From the NCBI GenBank assembly GCA_964371305.1, contig CAYJLA010000010.1, forward strand, positions 1 to 35,256: 35,256 bases of DNA, in the 5' to 3' direction. Numbering within the stretch: the first letter of the stretch is position 1; each line of letters begins with the position of its first letter. The notes below the pieces were generated by a model that saw only the letters and a list, made by a program, of their open reading frames with translations, did no database searches and was not told the DNA's origin. This DNA is from CAYJLA01 sp964371305. GTDB lineage: Bacteria; Bacillota_I; Bacilli_A; RFN20; CAG-826. The position numbers and the translations under genes are program-made. Of the stretch, positions 7,436 to 14,700 are shown piece by piece.

Positions 7436-8158
7436 CAAAAAATTAATTCTATTCTTAAAGGTCGTACAAATTTGCTTTTCTTGGATTTTGAGGCAACTCA
7501 AATTGCGCATGAAATGATAGCTTTTGGTGCAACTAAAGTTACTGTAGCTAAAAATGGACAAGTTAAAAGTATTTCAAAAGGAATTAAGCGTTATGTAAAG
7601 TGTACTGGTAGCATTGGAAAAGTCATTACTGAATTGACAGGAATTAATAAAGCTCTTTTAACTGAACACGGTATTACATTTACTGAGGCGATGCGTGATC
7701 TAAAAACTTATGTAGGCAAAGATTTAAAGTCCACTGTTTTTGTATGTTTTGGTAATTTTGATATGAAAATACTACACGATACTTCAACGCTTCATTTGTC
7801 AGCAGATAAGCCATTTATACAACACATAATTAAAAACCATTTTGATTTTGGTTCTTTTATCAATGACTATGTAAGAAATGACAATGGGCAATTTTACAAT
7901 TTAAAAAAGTTACTTGAAATTTTCAATTGTCAATTTAAAGGTCAAGAACACGACCCTTTAGCAGATGCAGTTGCACTTGCGCATTTATATAAAGCTTTCT
8001 TAACAAATAGAGAAATAGTCGTAAAAGAGTATCAAAAATATATAACTAATTATAAAAAAGTCCCTTCCCCAATTAAAAAAGTGCTTACACTATTAAAGGA
8101 AGGAAAAACTGTAGGTCCGCAAGAACTTAAAAAAATAATTAAAGATGAAGTTGTTTAA
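7433..8158 (+). CDS. DEDDh-family 3'-5' exonuclease (DnaQ/KapD-like)
   Basis: The 241-residue protein shows the three exonuclease motifs of the DEDDh superfamily: ExoI LFLDFEATQ (about residues 15-23, the D and E metal ligands), ExoII CFGNFDMKIL (about 107-116) and ExoIII HDPLADAVALAHLY (about 180-193, with the catalytic H and D). The C-terminal 50 residues are lysine-rich. Such enzymes trim single-stranded DNA or RNA; the substrate cannot be told here. I chose the ATG at 7433 over the TTG at 7415, because ExoI then sits at a normal distance. It overlaps recU by 14 nt in another frame, so the two are co-transcribed, which may hint at a role in DNA repair or recombination (inference). Confidence 0.8.
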   Translation: MQKINSILKGRTNLLFLDFEATQIAHEMIAFGATKVTVAKNGQVKSISKGIKRYVKCTGSIGKVITELTGINKALLTEHGITFTEAMRDLKTYVGKDLKSTVFVCFGNFDMKILHDTSTLHLSADKPFIQHIIKNHFDFGSFINDYVRNDNGQFYNLKKLLEIFNCQFKGQEHDPLADAVALAHLYKAFLTNREIVVKEYQKYITNYKKVPSPIKKVLTLLKEGKTVGPQELKKIIKDEVV

Positions 8159-8735
8159 TTTCAATAAAGAGATAAAATTTAAAAGGCAAAATTTTGCAAA
8201 TAGAGGAATGAAGTTAGAAAAAGATATTATTTCATCATGTGAATTTTATCAAATGAAGAATATTGCATCTATAAGCAAGCGCCCCACTCCAATAAACGTA
8301 ATTGAAGTAGATTATTCAAAAAATGCAAAAATAACAGAAGCTTACTTTGAACAACAATCCACAACAGATTTTAATGGCGTATATAAATCATACTATATTG
8401 ACTTTGAAGCGAAATCTGTACAATCTACAACTTCTTTTCCACTCTCTAACATACACACTCATCAACTTAAACATTTAACTAATGTAATTGATCACGGTGG
8501 GATTGCATTTTTTATAATTGAGTTTTCAAAACTTAACAAAATTTACGCAATAGATGCATTAGAAATCATAAATTTTTGCAACATAAATTCAAGAAAATCT
8601 CTTACGATAGAGTATTTAAATATGCATGCAATGGAAATAAAACGTTCTATATTTCCGCCGATTGACTTTATTAAATATGTGGATTTAGCAATTAAAAAAC
8701 GTGCAAATACTACTTATGTTTACAGAAATCACTAA
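8145..8735 (+). CDS. recU: Holliday junction resolvase RecU
   Basis: RecU cleaves four-way DNA junctions and tunes RecA in Firmicutes; it replaces RuvC. The 196-residue product matches RecU along its length: NRGMKLEKDI (about residues 19-28), KRPTPINV, the catalytic block STTDFNGVYKSYYIDFEAKS (about 71-90, with the D, E and K nuclease ligands), then TSFPLSNIHTHQLKHL. Length is typical. The ATG at 8145 lies inside the exonuclease frame, without a good Shine-Dalgarno, so translation is probably coupled. Its last 26 nt overlap the end of nth on the opposite strand. In Bacillus recU sits next to ponA; no ponA is present here. Confidence 0.93.
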   Translation: MKLFNFNKEIKFKRQNFANRGMKLEKDIISSCEFYQMKNIASISKRPTPINVIEVDYSKNAKITEAYFEQQSTTDFNGVYKSYYIDFEAKSVQSTTSFPLSNIHTHQLKHLTNVIDHGGIAFFIIEFSKLNKIYAIDALEIINFCNINSRKSLTIEYLNMHAMEIKRSIFPPIDFIKYVDLAIKKRANTTYVYRNH

Positions 8736-9330
8736 TTTTGCACTCGGTACATTTTGGGTTTCTAGCGCTACATATTTCTCTGCCAAACAATATAATTTGA
8801 TGATTAAGCTTTATAATATTATCATCTTTAAAATACTTTTCTAATTTATTTTGTATAATCGTGACATTGTCCTGGTCTTTTGCGATACCGAGTCGCTTTG
8901 AAATTCTTTCTACATGTGTATCAACAGCCATTTTAGGTACACCATACAACTCTGCTAAAACTACATTTGATGTTTTTACTCCAACACCCTTCATTTTAAC
9001 TAATTCATTAATATCATTAACAACAACACCATTTAGATTTTTTAATAAATAGTCTGCTATGCATTGTACATTCTTTGCCTTGTTACGGAAAAGACCAATT
9101 GGTTTAATTATACGTTCAATATCTTCTAGACTCGCTAAAGATAAACTTTCAAGTGTTGGGTATTTGTCAAACAAAAGCGCAGTGACCTTGTTAACGGATT
9201 TATCCGTCGTTTGAGCACTGAGCATTACCGCAATGAGAAGTTCATAATCATTTGTGTAGTTCAAAAAGCACTTTGCATCAGGAAAAAGACCATCAAAGTA
9301 ACTAACAATTTCATCTTTTTTATTCATCAT
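8710..9330 (-). CDS. nth: Endonuclease III
   Basis: Nth is a DNA glycosylase/AP lyase of base-excision repair that removes oxidised pyrimidines. The protein has the helix-hairpin-helix ELVKMKGVGVKTSNVVLAEL (catalytic Lys at the KT), the catalytic-Asp segment VDTHVERISKRLG, and a C-terminal [4Fe-4S] motif with spacing C-x6-C-x2-C-x5-C (CSARNPKC, CTEC, CKISDFC). Two ATGs are adjacent (9330 and 9327). The longer frame would lie deep inside dnaD and is rejected. It overlaps dnaD by 11 nt with no clear Shine-Dalgarno, so it is coupled to it. dnaD-nth is the Bacillus order. The last cluster cysteine lies in the part that overlaps recU. Confidence 0.95.
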   Translation of the reverse strand: MMNKKDEIVSYFDGLFPDAKCFLNYTNDYELLIAVMLSAQTTDKSVNKVTALLFDKYPTLESLSLASLEDIERIIKPIGLFRNKAKNVQCIADYLLKNLNGVVVNDINELVKMKGVGVKTSNVVLAELYGVPKMAVDTHVERISKRLGIAKDQDNVTIIQNKLEKYFKDDNIIKLNHQIILFGREICSARNPKCTECKISDFCKHK

Positions 9331-9967
9331 CAAGCCAATTTGTGTTTGCAATACGAATAGTTTCTTCAATGTCTTTATCCCAAGTATTGTTTATAGCACT
9401 ATATCCTTCTTGGGTGTTCATATCTTTTCTTGTTTTATATTTAATTAACAACTTATCTATATACTTAATATTAGCCTTACTTAACCTAACAGCTTCATTA
9501 AGTGCATCTAATATTTCTTGGACTGAGAAACCACTATCAACCCACTGCGAAATATAATCAAATTCAAATGCAGAAAGTGTTCTATTAAACTTTTCCTCAA
9601 AATGAGAATAAACATTTTTAATATTTAAATCAACCATGCTTGCATGTTTTGAAGAATTGTCACTATGAAAATTACTACTAAACACACCATGCAAAGTCTT
9701 GTAAAGTGGTTCTAAAGAGGTGCTTAATCCATTTGTTGTTGAATTGAAATCAATTATTTTTTTCTTAAATAAACCTGTTAAGATTTTATCTACTTTTTCT
9801 TCATCAAAATTTGAATGTAAAGTTAACATTTCTTGCGTAACGAGTTGATTTCCTAACGTTAAAAAATGATCGACGAGCAAAATAACAACTAATTCATCCT
9901 CACTAATGGCAAGTTTTTTGTAGTTTTCAAGCAAAATGAATTGATAATTTATCGCCTTATTTTTCAT
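9320..9967 (-). CDS. dnaD: DnaD-family replication initiation protein
   Basis: DnaD is a primosomal protein that acts with DnaA, DnaB and DnaI to load the replicative helicase in Bacilli. The 215-residue product has a winged-helix-like N-terminal part (about residues 1-95) and the C-terminal DnaD domain FEEKFNRTLSAFEFDYISQW...YIDKLLIKYK (about 122-185). Placement before nth supports dnaD. No Shine-Dalgarno precedes the ATG; instead TATAAT lies exactly 6 nt upstream. It starts 25 nt after the end of the CCA enzyme gene and is probably also reached from upstream transcription. Confidence 0.9.
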   Translation of the reverse strand: MKNKAINYQFILLENYKKLAISEDELVVILLVDHFLTLGNQLVTQEMLTLHSNFDEEKVDKILTGLFKKKIIDFNSTTNGLSTSLEPLYKTLHGVFSSNFHSDNSSKHASMVDLNIKNVYSHFEEKFNRTLSAFEFDYISQWVDSGFSVQEILDALNEAVRLSKANIKYIDKLLIKYKTRKDMNTQEGYSAINNTWDKDIEETIRIANTNWLDDE

Positions 9968-9979
9968 ATTATAATTATA
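9965..9979 (-). promoter_or_regulatory. Candidate leaderless -10 of dnaD
   Basis: TATAAT at 9974-9979 is separated by 6 nt (themselves TATAAT) from the dnaD ATG. No Shine-Dalgarno and no good -35 are visible. The geometry equals that at the exonuclease gene and parA. AT-rich sequence makes chance matches possible. Confidence 0.4.
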
Positions 9980-9992
9980 TTATAAAATATTC

Positions 9993-10604
9993 TTAATCTC
10001 TATTGAATTTGTTTATTTCTTCATTCAATTTTCCGCTACTAATACAATTAATTAAATTGATATTATTAACAATTGCTTCTCTTGTTTGTTCTTCAAAAGT
10101 AAGATTATACTTGTTTTTAAACCTAACGGCACGCAAAATCCTTAGTGGATCTTCCTTTATCCTTTCGTAAGGGTCACCAATAAATTTTAGAATTTTATTT
10201 TTTAAATCTTCTACACCATTACAAAAATCAATTATGTTATATTGTTCATCAATATATATGCTATTTATGGAAAAATCGCGCCTAATGTAATCAAGCATTG
10301 GATCTTTTACAAAAGTTATTTTTGATGGCCTTCTTTTATCCTCATAATTACTTTCAACTCTAAATGTAGTAATGTCAATCTTATAGTCATCAATATATAG
10401 ATTCACAACACCATACTTAGCGAATGTACTTTTTACATTCGGAAGAAATTTTACTGCCTCTTCAGGGGTAGCATCACTTGCGAAATCAAAATCTTTTATA
10501 TCAAGCTCAAGTAAAAAATCTCTACTAGTTCCACCAACCATGTATAGACGAAATCCAGCCTTATTATATATATCTTTTAACTTATCAAATATTTTATTTT
10601 CCAT
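9993..10604 (-). CDS. cca: CCA tRNA nucleotidyltransferase, head and neck domains only
   Basis: The protein belongs to the bacterial (class II) CCA-adding/poly(A) polymerase family. The head domain is intact: YMVGGTSRDFLLELDIKDFD (about residues 21-40, the GG and D-x-D catalytic signature), RRDFSINSIY (about 109), and the neck motif EDPLRILRAVRF (about 151). But it is only 203 residues, about half the usual length; the body and tail domains that hold the tRNA are missing. No remnant coding sequence lies between its TAA and dnaD, so it is not a simple frameshift. The ATG at 10604 was chosen because the longer frame begins inside the hup terminator; it has no Shine-Dalgarno. It may be a functional short form, a partner of another protein, or decaying. 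Confidence 0.85.
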   Translation of the reverse strand: MENKIFDKLKDIYNKAGFRLYMVGGTSRDFLLELDIKDFDFASDATPEEAVKFLPNVKSTFAKYGVVNLYIDDYKIDITTFRVESNYEDKRRPSKITFVKDPMLDYIRRDFSINSIYIDEQYNIIDFCNGVEDLKNKILKFIGDPYERIKEDPLRILRAVRFKNKYNLTFEEQTREAIVNNINLINCISSGKLNEEINKFNRD

Positions 10605-10613
10605 TTTTTGTAT

Positions 10614-10645
10614 AAAAAAAGACTCGTCCAAAGAACGAGTCTTTT
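10614..10645 (-). terminator. Intrinsic terminator of hup
   Basis: An 11-bp stem (core AGACTCGT / ACGAGTCT, 7-nt loop) is followed on the minus strand by seven T. It lies just after the hup TAA and immediately before the cca start codon. Confidence 0.92.
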
Positions 10646-10654
10646 ATGTGCTAA

Positions 10655-10927
10655 TTAGTTTAAAGCTTCTTTTAAGTTTTTTGCAACTTTAAAAGCTACA
10701 GTTTTACTTGCTTTAATTTCGATTTTTTCACGTGTAGCAGGATTTGTACCTGTACGTGCTGCACGTTCTTTAACAGCTAATTTACCTAATCCTGGTAAGC
10801 TAACTTCTTCACCTCTTACTAAAGCGTCAGTAACGCCTTTAACTACTTCATTAACAACTACGTCTGCTTGAGCTTTTGATAAGCCACAAACTTCTGCTAA
10901 ACGAACAACTAAATCTTGTTTTGTCAT
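10655..10927 (-). CDS. hup: HU family DNA-binding protein
   Basis: HU is the small histone-like protein that bends and compacts DNA. The 90-residue product has the standard fold: an N-terminal helical dimerisation part (MTKQDLVVRLAE), LPGLGKLAVKERAARTGTNP forming the start of the DNA-binding arm, and a C-terminal AFKVAKNLKEALN helix. A strong Shine-Dalgarno (AAGGAG) lies 7 nt before ATG. Its own promoter and a strong terminator indicate a highly expressed single-gene unit. Codon use is regular and the order gpsA-hup is known in Bacilli. Confidence 0.97.
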   Translation of the reverse strand: MTKQDLVVRLAEVCGLSKAQADVVVNEVVKGVTDALVRGEEVSLPGLGKLAVKERAARTGTNPATREKIEIKASKTVAFKVAKNLKEALN

Positions 10928-10954
10928 AATTTTCTCCTTGTATTAGTTTAACTT

Positions 10955-10983
10955 AATATAAAATTATCATAAAAACTAATCAA
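10955..10983 (-). promoter_or_regulatory. Promoter of hup
   Basis: TTGATT (10978-10983), 17 nt and TATATT (10955-10960) on the minus strand, in the gap between gpsA and hup, with a leader of about 20 nt that carries the Shine-Dalgarno. Confidence 0.6.
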
Positions 10984-11001
10984 TATCAACAATAAAACGA
11001 A

Positions 11002-12051
11002 TTATTTTTGCGATGGCATCGGATCTTTTTTAGATTTTTGCTTTTTTGCAATCCACGTTTCATCTCTTAAGGGCCTATTCATTAATGAAGAACCAACTTC
11101 AGTTGGAGACACATTTTCATAAATTATAGCATGCAATCCATCAATGATAGGAAGGATTAAACCATTCTTATCTGCAATTTCTTTTATAACCTTTACAGCG
11201 TTAATGCCTTCAACCGTTTTTTGATTATATTCACTAAATTTTTTATAACTATTCATCTTACCTATTTCATATCCAGCCGTAAAGTTTCGTGAGTGTAATG
11301 AAGTACATGTGACAACTAAGTCACCCAGTCCGGCCAACCCACAAAATGTAGCAACTTCAGCCCCATATAATTTTCCTAGCTTCATCATTTCATTTAAACC
11401 GCGAGTAATTATCGCTGCTTTTGCATTATCTCCAAATCCAAGCCCTACAGCAACACCACAAGCAATAGCAATTGGGTTTTTTATGCAAGAAGACATTTCT
11501 GCACCAACAAGGTCTTTAGATGTATATACTCTAAAGTATTCATTTGAAAATATTTTTTGCACTCTACTTGCCACGACTCTTTTTGGTGAAATAGCATTAA
11601 TACAAGTAACTTTTCTTTCGACAACTTCTTCTGCGTGTGATGGTCCAAGTAGCGAGCAAGGCGCAGATAGTAACTCTTTTGGAATCATTTCAACAACTAA
11701 CTCTGACATCATTTTTCCGCTTTGCATATCAAAACCTTTTGCAGTGTTAATAAAAGTAGTTTTTACCTTTAATATCGATCTTATCTCTTCTAAAACACTT
11801 CTCATAGCATGTGTTGGAACTGATAAAACAATAACAGAACACTTGTTCACGATTTGCGAAAGATCTGTAGTACATGTTAATTTTTTCGGAAAAACATGAT
11901 TGTAAAAGAATTTCGAATTCTTGTGATTTTGATTGATATCATCGCATTGTGCTTGATCGTTTGTATATAATTTTACTTTATGTCCGTTATCAACACATAC
12001 CTGTGCCAACGAACATCCCCATGTTCCTGATCCTATAATTCCTATCTTCAT
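11002..12051 (-). CDS. gpsA: Glycerol-3-phosphate dehydrogenase (NAD(P)+)
   Basis: GpsA reduces dihydroxyacetone phosphate to sn-glycerol-3-phosphate for phospholipid synthesis. The 349-residue protein has the N-terminal dinucleotide-binding motif GIIGSGTWGCSLAQ (about residues 4-17), LGPSHAEEV (about 138), and the C-terminal catalytic segment with the conserved Lys in SCIKNPIAIACGVAVG (about 188-203) followed by NAKAAIITRGLNEM. The C-terminal tail is lysine-rich. A good AGGAG precedes the ATG. It starts 10 nt after der and belongs to the cmk-der-gpsA transcription unit. Confidence 0.97.
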   Translation of the reverse strand: MKIGIIGSGTWGCSLAQVCVDNGHKVKLYTNDQAQCDDINQNHKNSKFFYNHVFPKKLTCTTDLSQIVNKCSVIVLSVPTHAMRSVLEEIRSILKVKTTFINTAKGFDMQSGKMMSELVVEMIPKELLSAPCSLLGPSHAEEVVERKVTCINAISPKRVVASRVQKIFSNEYFRVYTSKDLVGAEMSSCIKNPIAIACGVAVGLGFGDNAKAAIITRGLNEMMKLGKLYGAEVATFCGLAGLGDLVVTCTSLHSRNFTAGYEIGKMNSYKKFSEYNQKTVEGINAVKVIKEIADKNGLILPIIDGLHAIIYENVSPTEVGSSLMNRPLRDETWIAKKQKSKKDPMPSQK

Positions 12052-12061
12052 AATAATTCTC

Positions 12062-13369
12062 CTATTTTCTAGTTCTAAGGATTATATTAATTGGCGTTCC
12101 AGCAAATTCATATTTATTCCTTATATTATTTTCAACATATCTAACATATGAAAAATGAGCAAAATGTTCATTATTTGTAAACAAAACAAATGTTGGTGGT
12201 TTAATGGCGACCTGATTTGCGTAATATATTTTTAACCTGCCTCCATTATGATGCGGAGCTGGATTCATTATTTGTAACTCTTGTACTATTTCATTTAATA
12301 CATTAGTTTTAACAAATGATGTGTAAGACTCAAACGCAAGGTTAATTGCACTAAATATGTTATCAATTCTAGACCCGTTCATTGCAGAGATAAAAACAAC
12401 AGGTGCATAATCCATAAACTTAAATTCTTTAATTACATTCTTTTTAAATTCATCCATTGTCTTGTGATCTTTCTTTATTAGATCCCATTTATTTACAATA
12501 ATTACAATAGCTTTTTTTAATTCTAATGCATAACCTGCGATATGTTTATCTTGTTCTCTTACACCAGTGAAAGCATCAATAACTAATAAAACAACATCAC
12601 TTCTATCAATAGCGCTCATTGCTCTTAAGGCAGCATATTTATCAATTGATTCATATATTTTGCCTTTCTTTTTTAAACCAGCTGTATCAATTACAACATA
12701 ATCTTGATTATTTCTAGTAAAAGTAACATCTATAGCATCTCTTGTTGTTCCTTCAATATCAGAAACAATAACTCTATCTTTGCTTGTTAAACAATTAACT
12801 AGCGTTGACTTACCGACATTAGGTCTTCCTATTACAGAAAAACAAATTGCATTTTCATATTGTTTATCTTCTTTTGTTGGAAGTAAATGTATGATTTGGT
12901 CAAGTAAGTCTCCAATGCCAATACCATGTGCACCACTAACTGCGATTGGATCACCTAAACCAAGTGCATAAAACTCACTGGCATTATCTAACTTAGAAAT
13001 ATCATCAATTTTATTTACGGCCAAAACAATTGGCTTATTAGACTTATATAGCAATTTAGCAACTAGTTGATCATCGCCGCTTAATCCTACTTGCCCATCA
13101 GTAATAAAAACAATAACATCAGCTTCCTCTATAGCTATTTCTGCCTGCGCTCTTATTTGTACTTGAAATGGTTTATTAGCTAATTCAATACCACCGGTAT
13201 CGATAATTCTAAATTCACGTGTTAACCATTCTGTTTTAGCATATAGTCTATCTCTAGTAACACCTCGTTCATCATCGACAATGGCACGTCTTTCACCAAT
13301 AACACGATTAAAAATAGTAGACTTTCCTACGTTTGGACTCCCAACTATTGCTACTACAGGTAATGCCAT
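12062..13369 (-). CDS. der: Ribosome-assembly GTPase Der (EngA)
   Basis: Der is the double-GTPase factor needed to assemble the 50S subunit. The 435-residue protein has two G domains and a C-terminal KH-like domain. First G domain: GSPNVGKST (about 10-18), DTGGIE, NKID. Second: GRPNVGKST (about 181), DTAGLKKKGK, NKWD. The KH-like end contains MNPAPHHNGGRLKIYYANQ. The ATG is 1 nt past the cmk stop, with no strong Shine-Dalgarno, so translation is coupled. Confidence 0.98.
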   Translation of the reverse strand: MALPVVAIVGSPNVGKSTIFNRVIGERRAIVDDERGVTRDRLYAKTEWLTREFRIIDTGGIELANKPFQVQIRAQAEIAIEEADVIVFITDGQVGLSGDDQLVAKLLYKSNKPIVLAVNKIDDISKLDNASEFYALGLGDPIAVSGAHGIGIGDLLDQIIHLLPTKEDKQYENAICFSVIGRPNVGKSTLVNCLTSKDRVIVSDIEGTTRDAIDVTFTRNNQDYVVIDTAGLKKKGKIYESIDKYAALRAMSAIDRSDVVLLVIDAFTGVREQDKHIAGYALELKKAIVIIVNKWDLIKKDHKTMDEFKKNVIKEFKFMDYAPVVFISAMNGSRIDNIFSAINLAFESYTSFVKTNVLNEIVQELQIMNPAPHHNGGRLKIYYANQVAIKPPTFVLFTNNEHFAHFSYVRYVENNIRNKYEFAGTPINIILRTRK

Positions 13370-13370
13370 A

Positions 13371-14042
13371 TTATAATTCTTTCTTTTTATTATTTATAAT
13401 CATAATAATTTCTTCTACAACTTCGTTTACCGTCATAAATGAAGTATCAATAAGTATCGAATCGCTTGCCGCTTTAAGTGGAGCAAATTCTCTATTTGAA
13501 TCTATATAATCTCTATTTCTTACATCTTGTTCTATTTCATCCAACGTACAAACAATACCTTTACCGAGGTTCTCTTCATATCTACGAATAGCACGAGTTT
13601 CTACACTTGCAATTTGAAATATTTTAACGTCTGCCTGTGGTAAAACATATGTACCAATGTCTCTTCCATCCATAACCACATTAGTTTTTTCGGCCATTTT
13701 TCTTTGTTGATCAACTAAGAACAAACGAATTTCTTTATAACTTGCAACATATGAAACATATCCACTTACAAATGGTGTTCTAATTTGTTCAGTTACATCT
13801 TCATTATTTAACATAACTTTCCCGCTAGGTTCTAGTATTATCTCCACTTCACCAACTAATGAAATAGACTGTTTGTGATTTTTAGGATCGAGTCCCTTTT
13901 TTAAGATAGCGTATGTAAAAGCACGATACATTGCGCCGGTATCGATATATGTATAATTTAATCGCTTAGCGATTTCCTTCGCTACTGTCGATTTTCCTGC
14001 AGCTGCAGGACCATCAATTGCAATTGTAATCATTTTCATCAT
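13371..14042 (-). CDS. cmk: Cytidylate kinase
   Basis: Cmk phosphorylates CMP and dCMP. The 223-residue protein shows the P-loop IDGPAAAGKSTVAK near the N-terminus, YIDTGAMYRAFTY, the CMP-binding GRDIGTYVLP (about 128) and RDYIDSNREFAPLKAA in the lid region. Three ATGs lie in frame (14042, 14039, 14033); the first has a perfect GGAGG with 6-nt spacing and is chosen. The longer frame overlaps the gene upstream and is rejected. The Shine-Dalgarno is made by the last Gly-Gly codons of the membrane protein gene upstream. It is part of the cmk-der-gpsA unit. Confidence 0.96.
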   Translation of the reverse strand: MMKMITIAIDGPAAAGKSTVAKEIAKRLNYTYIDTGAMYRAFTYAILKKGLDPKNHKQSISLVGEVEIILEPSGKVMLNNEDVTEQIRTPFVSGYVSYVASYKEIRLFLVDQQRKMAEKTNVVMDGRDIGTYVLPQADVKIFQIASVETRAIRRYEENLGKGIVCTLDEIEQDVRNRDYIDSNREFAPLKAASDSILIDTSFMTVNEVVEEIIMIINNKKKEL

Positions 14043-14044
14043 CT

Positions 14045-14359
14045 TTAACCTCCTAAATAAACTACAAACATAATAATAGAAGCTACAATAATAAGAGACA
14101 CTATGCCAATTAACACAATGTATACTCTTCTTCTCTTCTTCCAAATTACATCATACTCACTATCTTCTTTTTTTGGTTTCCCTAATAAAGTTTCGTGCAC
14201 TTTGATAAATTCTTCGTATGAAATATTACTTTGATTAATTTTATCTGCCAAACTTTCAATAACCTTTTGATTAGTTGTTTTCAACCCGTTAACTACATCA
14301 TCTGGCATATTATCAATTTCATCTCTTAATTCTTTATATTTCTCCATTCTTGTTTGCAT
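14045..14359 (-). CDS. Small C-terminally anchored membrane protein, unknown function
   Basis: I do not recognise this 104-residue protein. It has a soluble, charged N-terminal part (residues 1-75, predicted helical; WKKRRR just before the membrane) and one strongly hydrophobic helix at about 79-100 ending in YLGG, so it is a tail-anchored protein with its N-terminus inside. A GGG about 6 nt upstream is a weak Shine-Dalgarno. It leads the cmk-der-gpsA unit: its last two Gly codons plus the stop make the GGAGG of cmk, so expression of the two is tied. A second ATG four codons in could also serve. Confidence 0.75.
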   Translation of the reverse strand: MQTRMEKYKELRDEIDNMPDDVVNGLKTTNQKVIESLADKINQSNISYEEFIKVHETLLGKPKKEDSEYDVIWKKRRRVYIVLIGIVSLIIVASIIMFVVYLGG

Positions 14360-14424
14360 ATTAAACCCACTTTTATAGTTTACTATATTTAATTAATTAT
14401 TTAAATAATTATCGAGAAAATATA

Positions 14425-14453
14425 TTGATATTAGTCTAAAACTACACTATAAT
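14425..14453 (+). promoter_or_regulatory. Promoter of the ferredoxin gene
   Basis: TTGATA (14425-14430), 17 nt and TATAAT (14448-14453): a near-consensus sigma-A promoter followed by GGGAGG at 14464-14469. Confidence 0.75.
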
Positions 14454-14477
14454 TTTTATATTGTGGGAGGTAGTATT

Positions 14478-14654
14478 ATGCCTAAAAAAGTAAAAGTAAA
14501 TGATGAGTCATGTATTGGTTGCGGTTTATGTGTCTCAATCATGCCTGATGTATTCAAATTTACTGATGATGGTAAAGCAACAGCTGATGCAGAAATAGAA
14601 GAATCTGCACTTGAAGAAGCAGTAGCTTTATGTCCAGTTGGTGCAATTGAATAG
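14478..14654 (+). CDS. fer: [4Fe-4S] ferredoxin, 58 aa
   Basis: This is a small electron carrier with one [4Fe-4S] cluster: the ligands are CIGCGLC (about residues 12-18) and the distal CPVGAIE at the C-terminus. The second cluster position has no cysteines (the SIMPDVF region), as in the short Firmicute ferredoxins. The ATG at 14478 follows GGGAGG with 8-nt spacing; the in-frame ATG at 14463 includes the Shine-Dalgarno itself and is rejected. It is a single-gene unit with its own promoter and terminator. Acidic composition is typical. Its redox partner is not in the window. Confidence 0.93.
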   Translation: MPKKVKVNDESCIGCGLCVSIMPDVFKFTDDGKATADAEIEESALEEAVALCPVGAIE

Positions 14655-14663
14655 ATTCAACTA

Positions 14664-14700
14664 ACAAAATAAAAGCGCCTTACGGGCGCTTTTATTTTGT
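14664..14700. terminator. Bidirectional terminator between fer and the RibU-like gene
   Basis: A 17-bp inverted repeat (14664-14680 with 14684-14700, one G-T pair next to a 3-nt loop) has a GC core AAAGCGCC / GGCGCTTTT and A and T runs on both sides, so it works for both convergent genes. Confidence 0.92.

Noticed and set aside
10605..10631. Longer N-terminus of the CCA enzyme
   Set aside because: These codons are the hup terminator hairpin, so the frame is accidental there.
10724..10740. Near-match to the parS site (13 of 16 bases) inside hup
   Set aside because: The core CACGTG is set by the codons for Thr-Arg-Glu in the HU arm, the match is imperfect and the position inside a coding gene away from parB makes chance more likely.
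11309..11899. 196-codon open frame on the plus strand opposite gpsA
   Set aside because: It is the antisense of a clear gpsA reading frame, with no ribosome-binding site or recognisable protein features.
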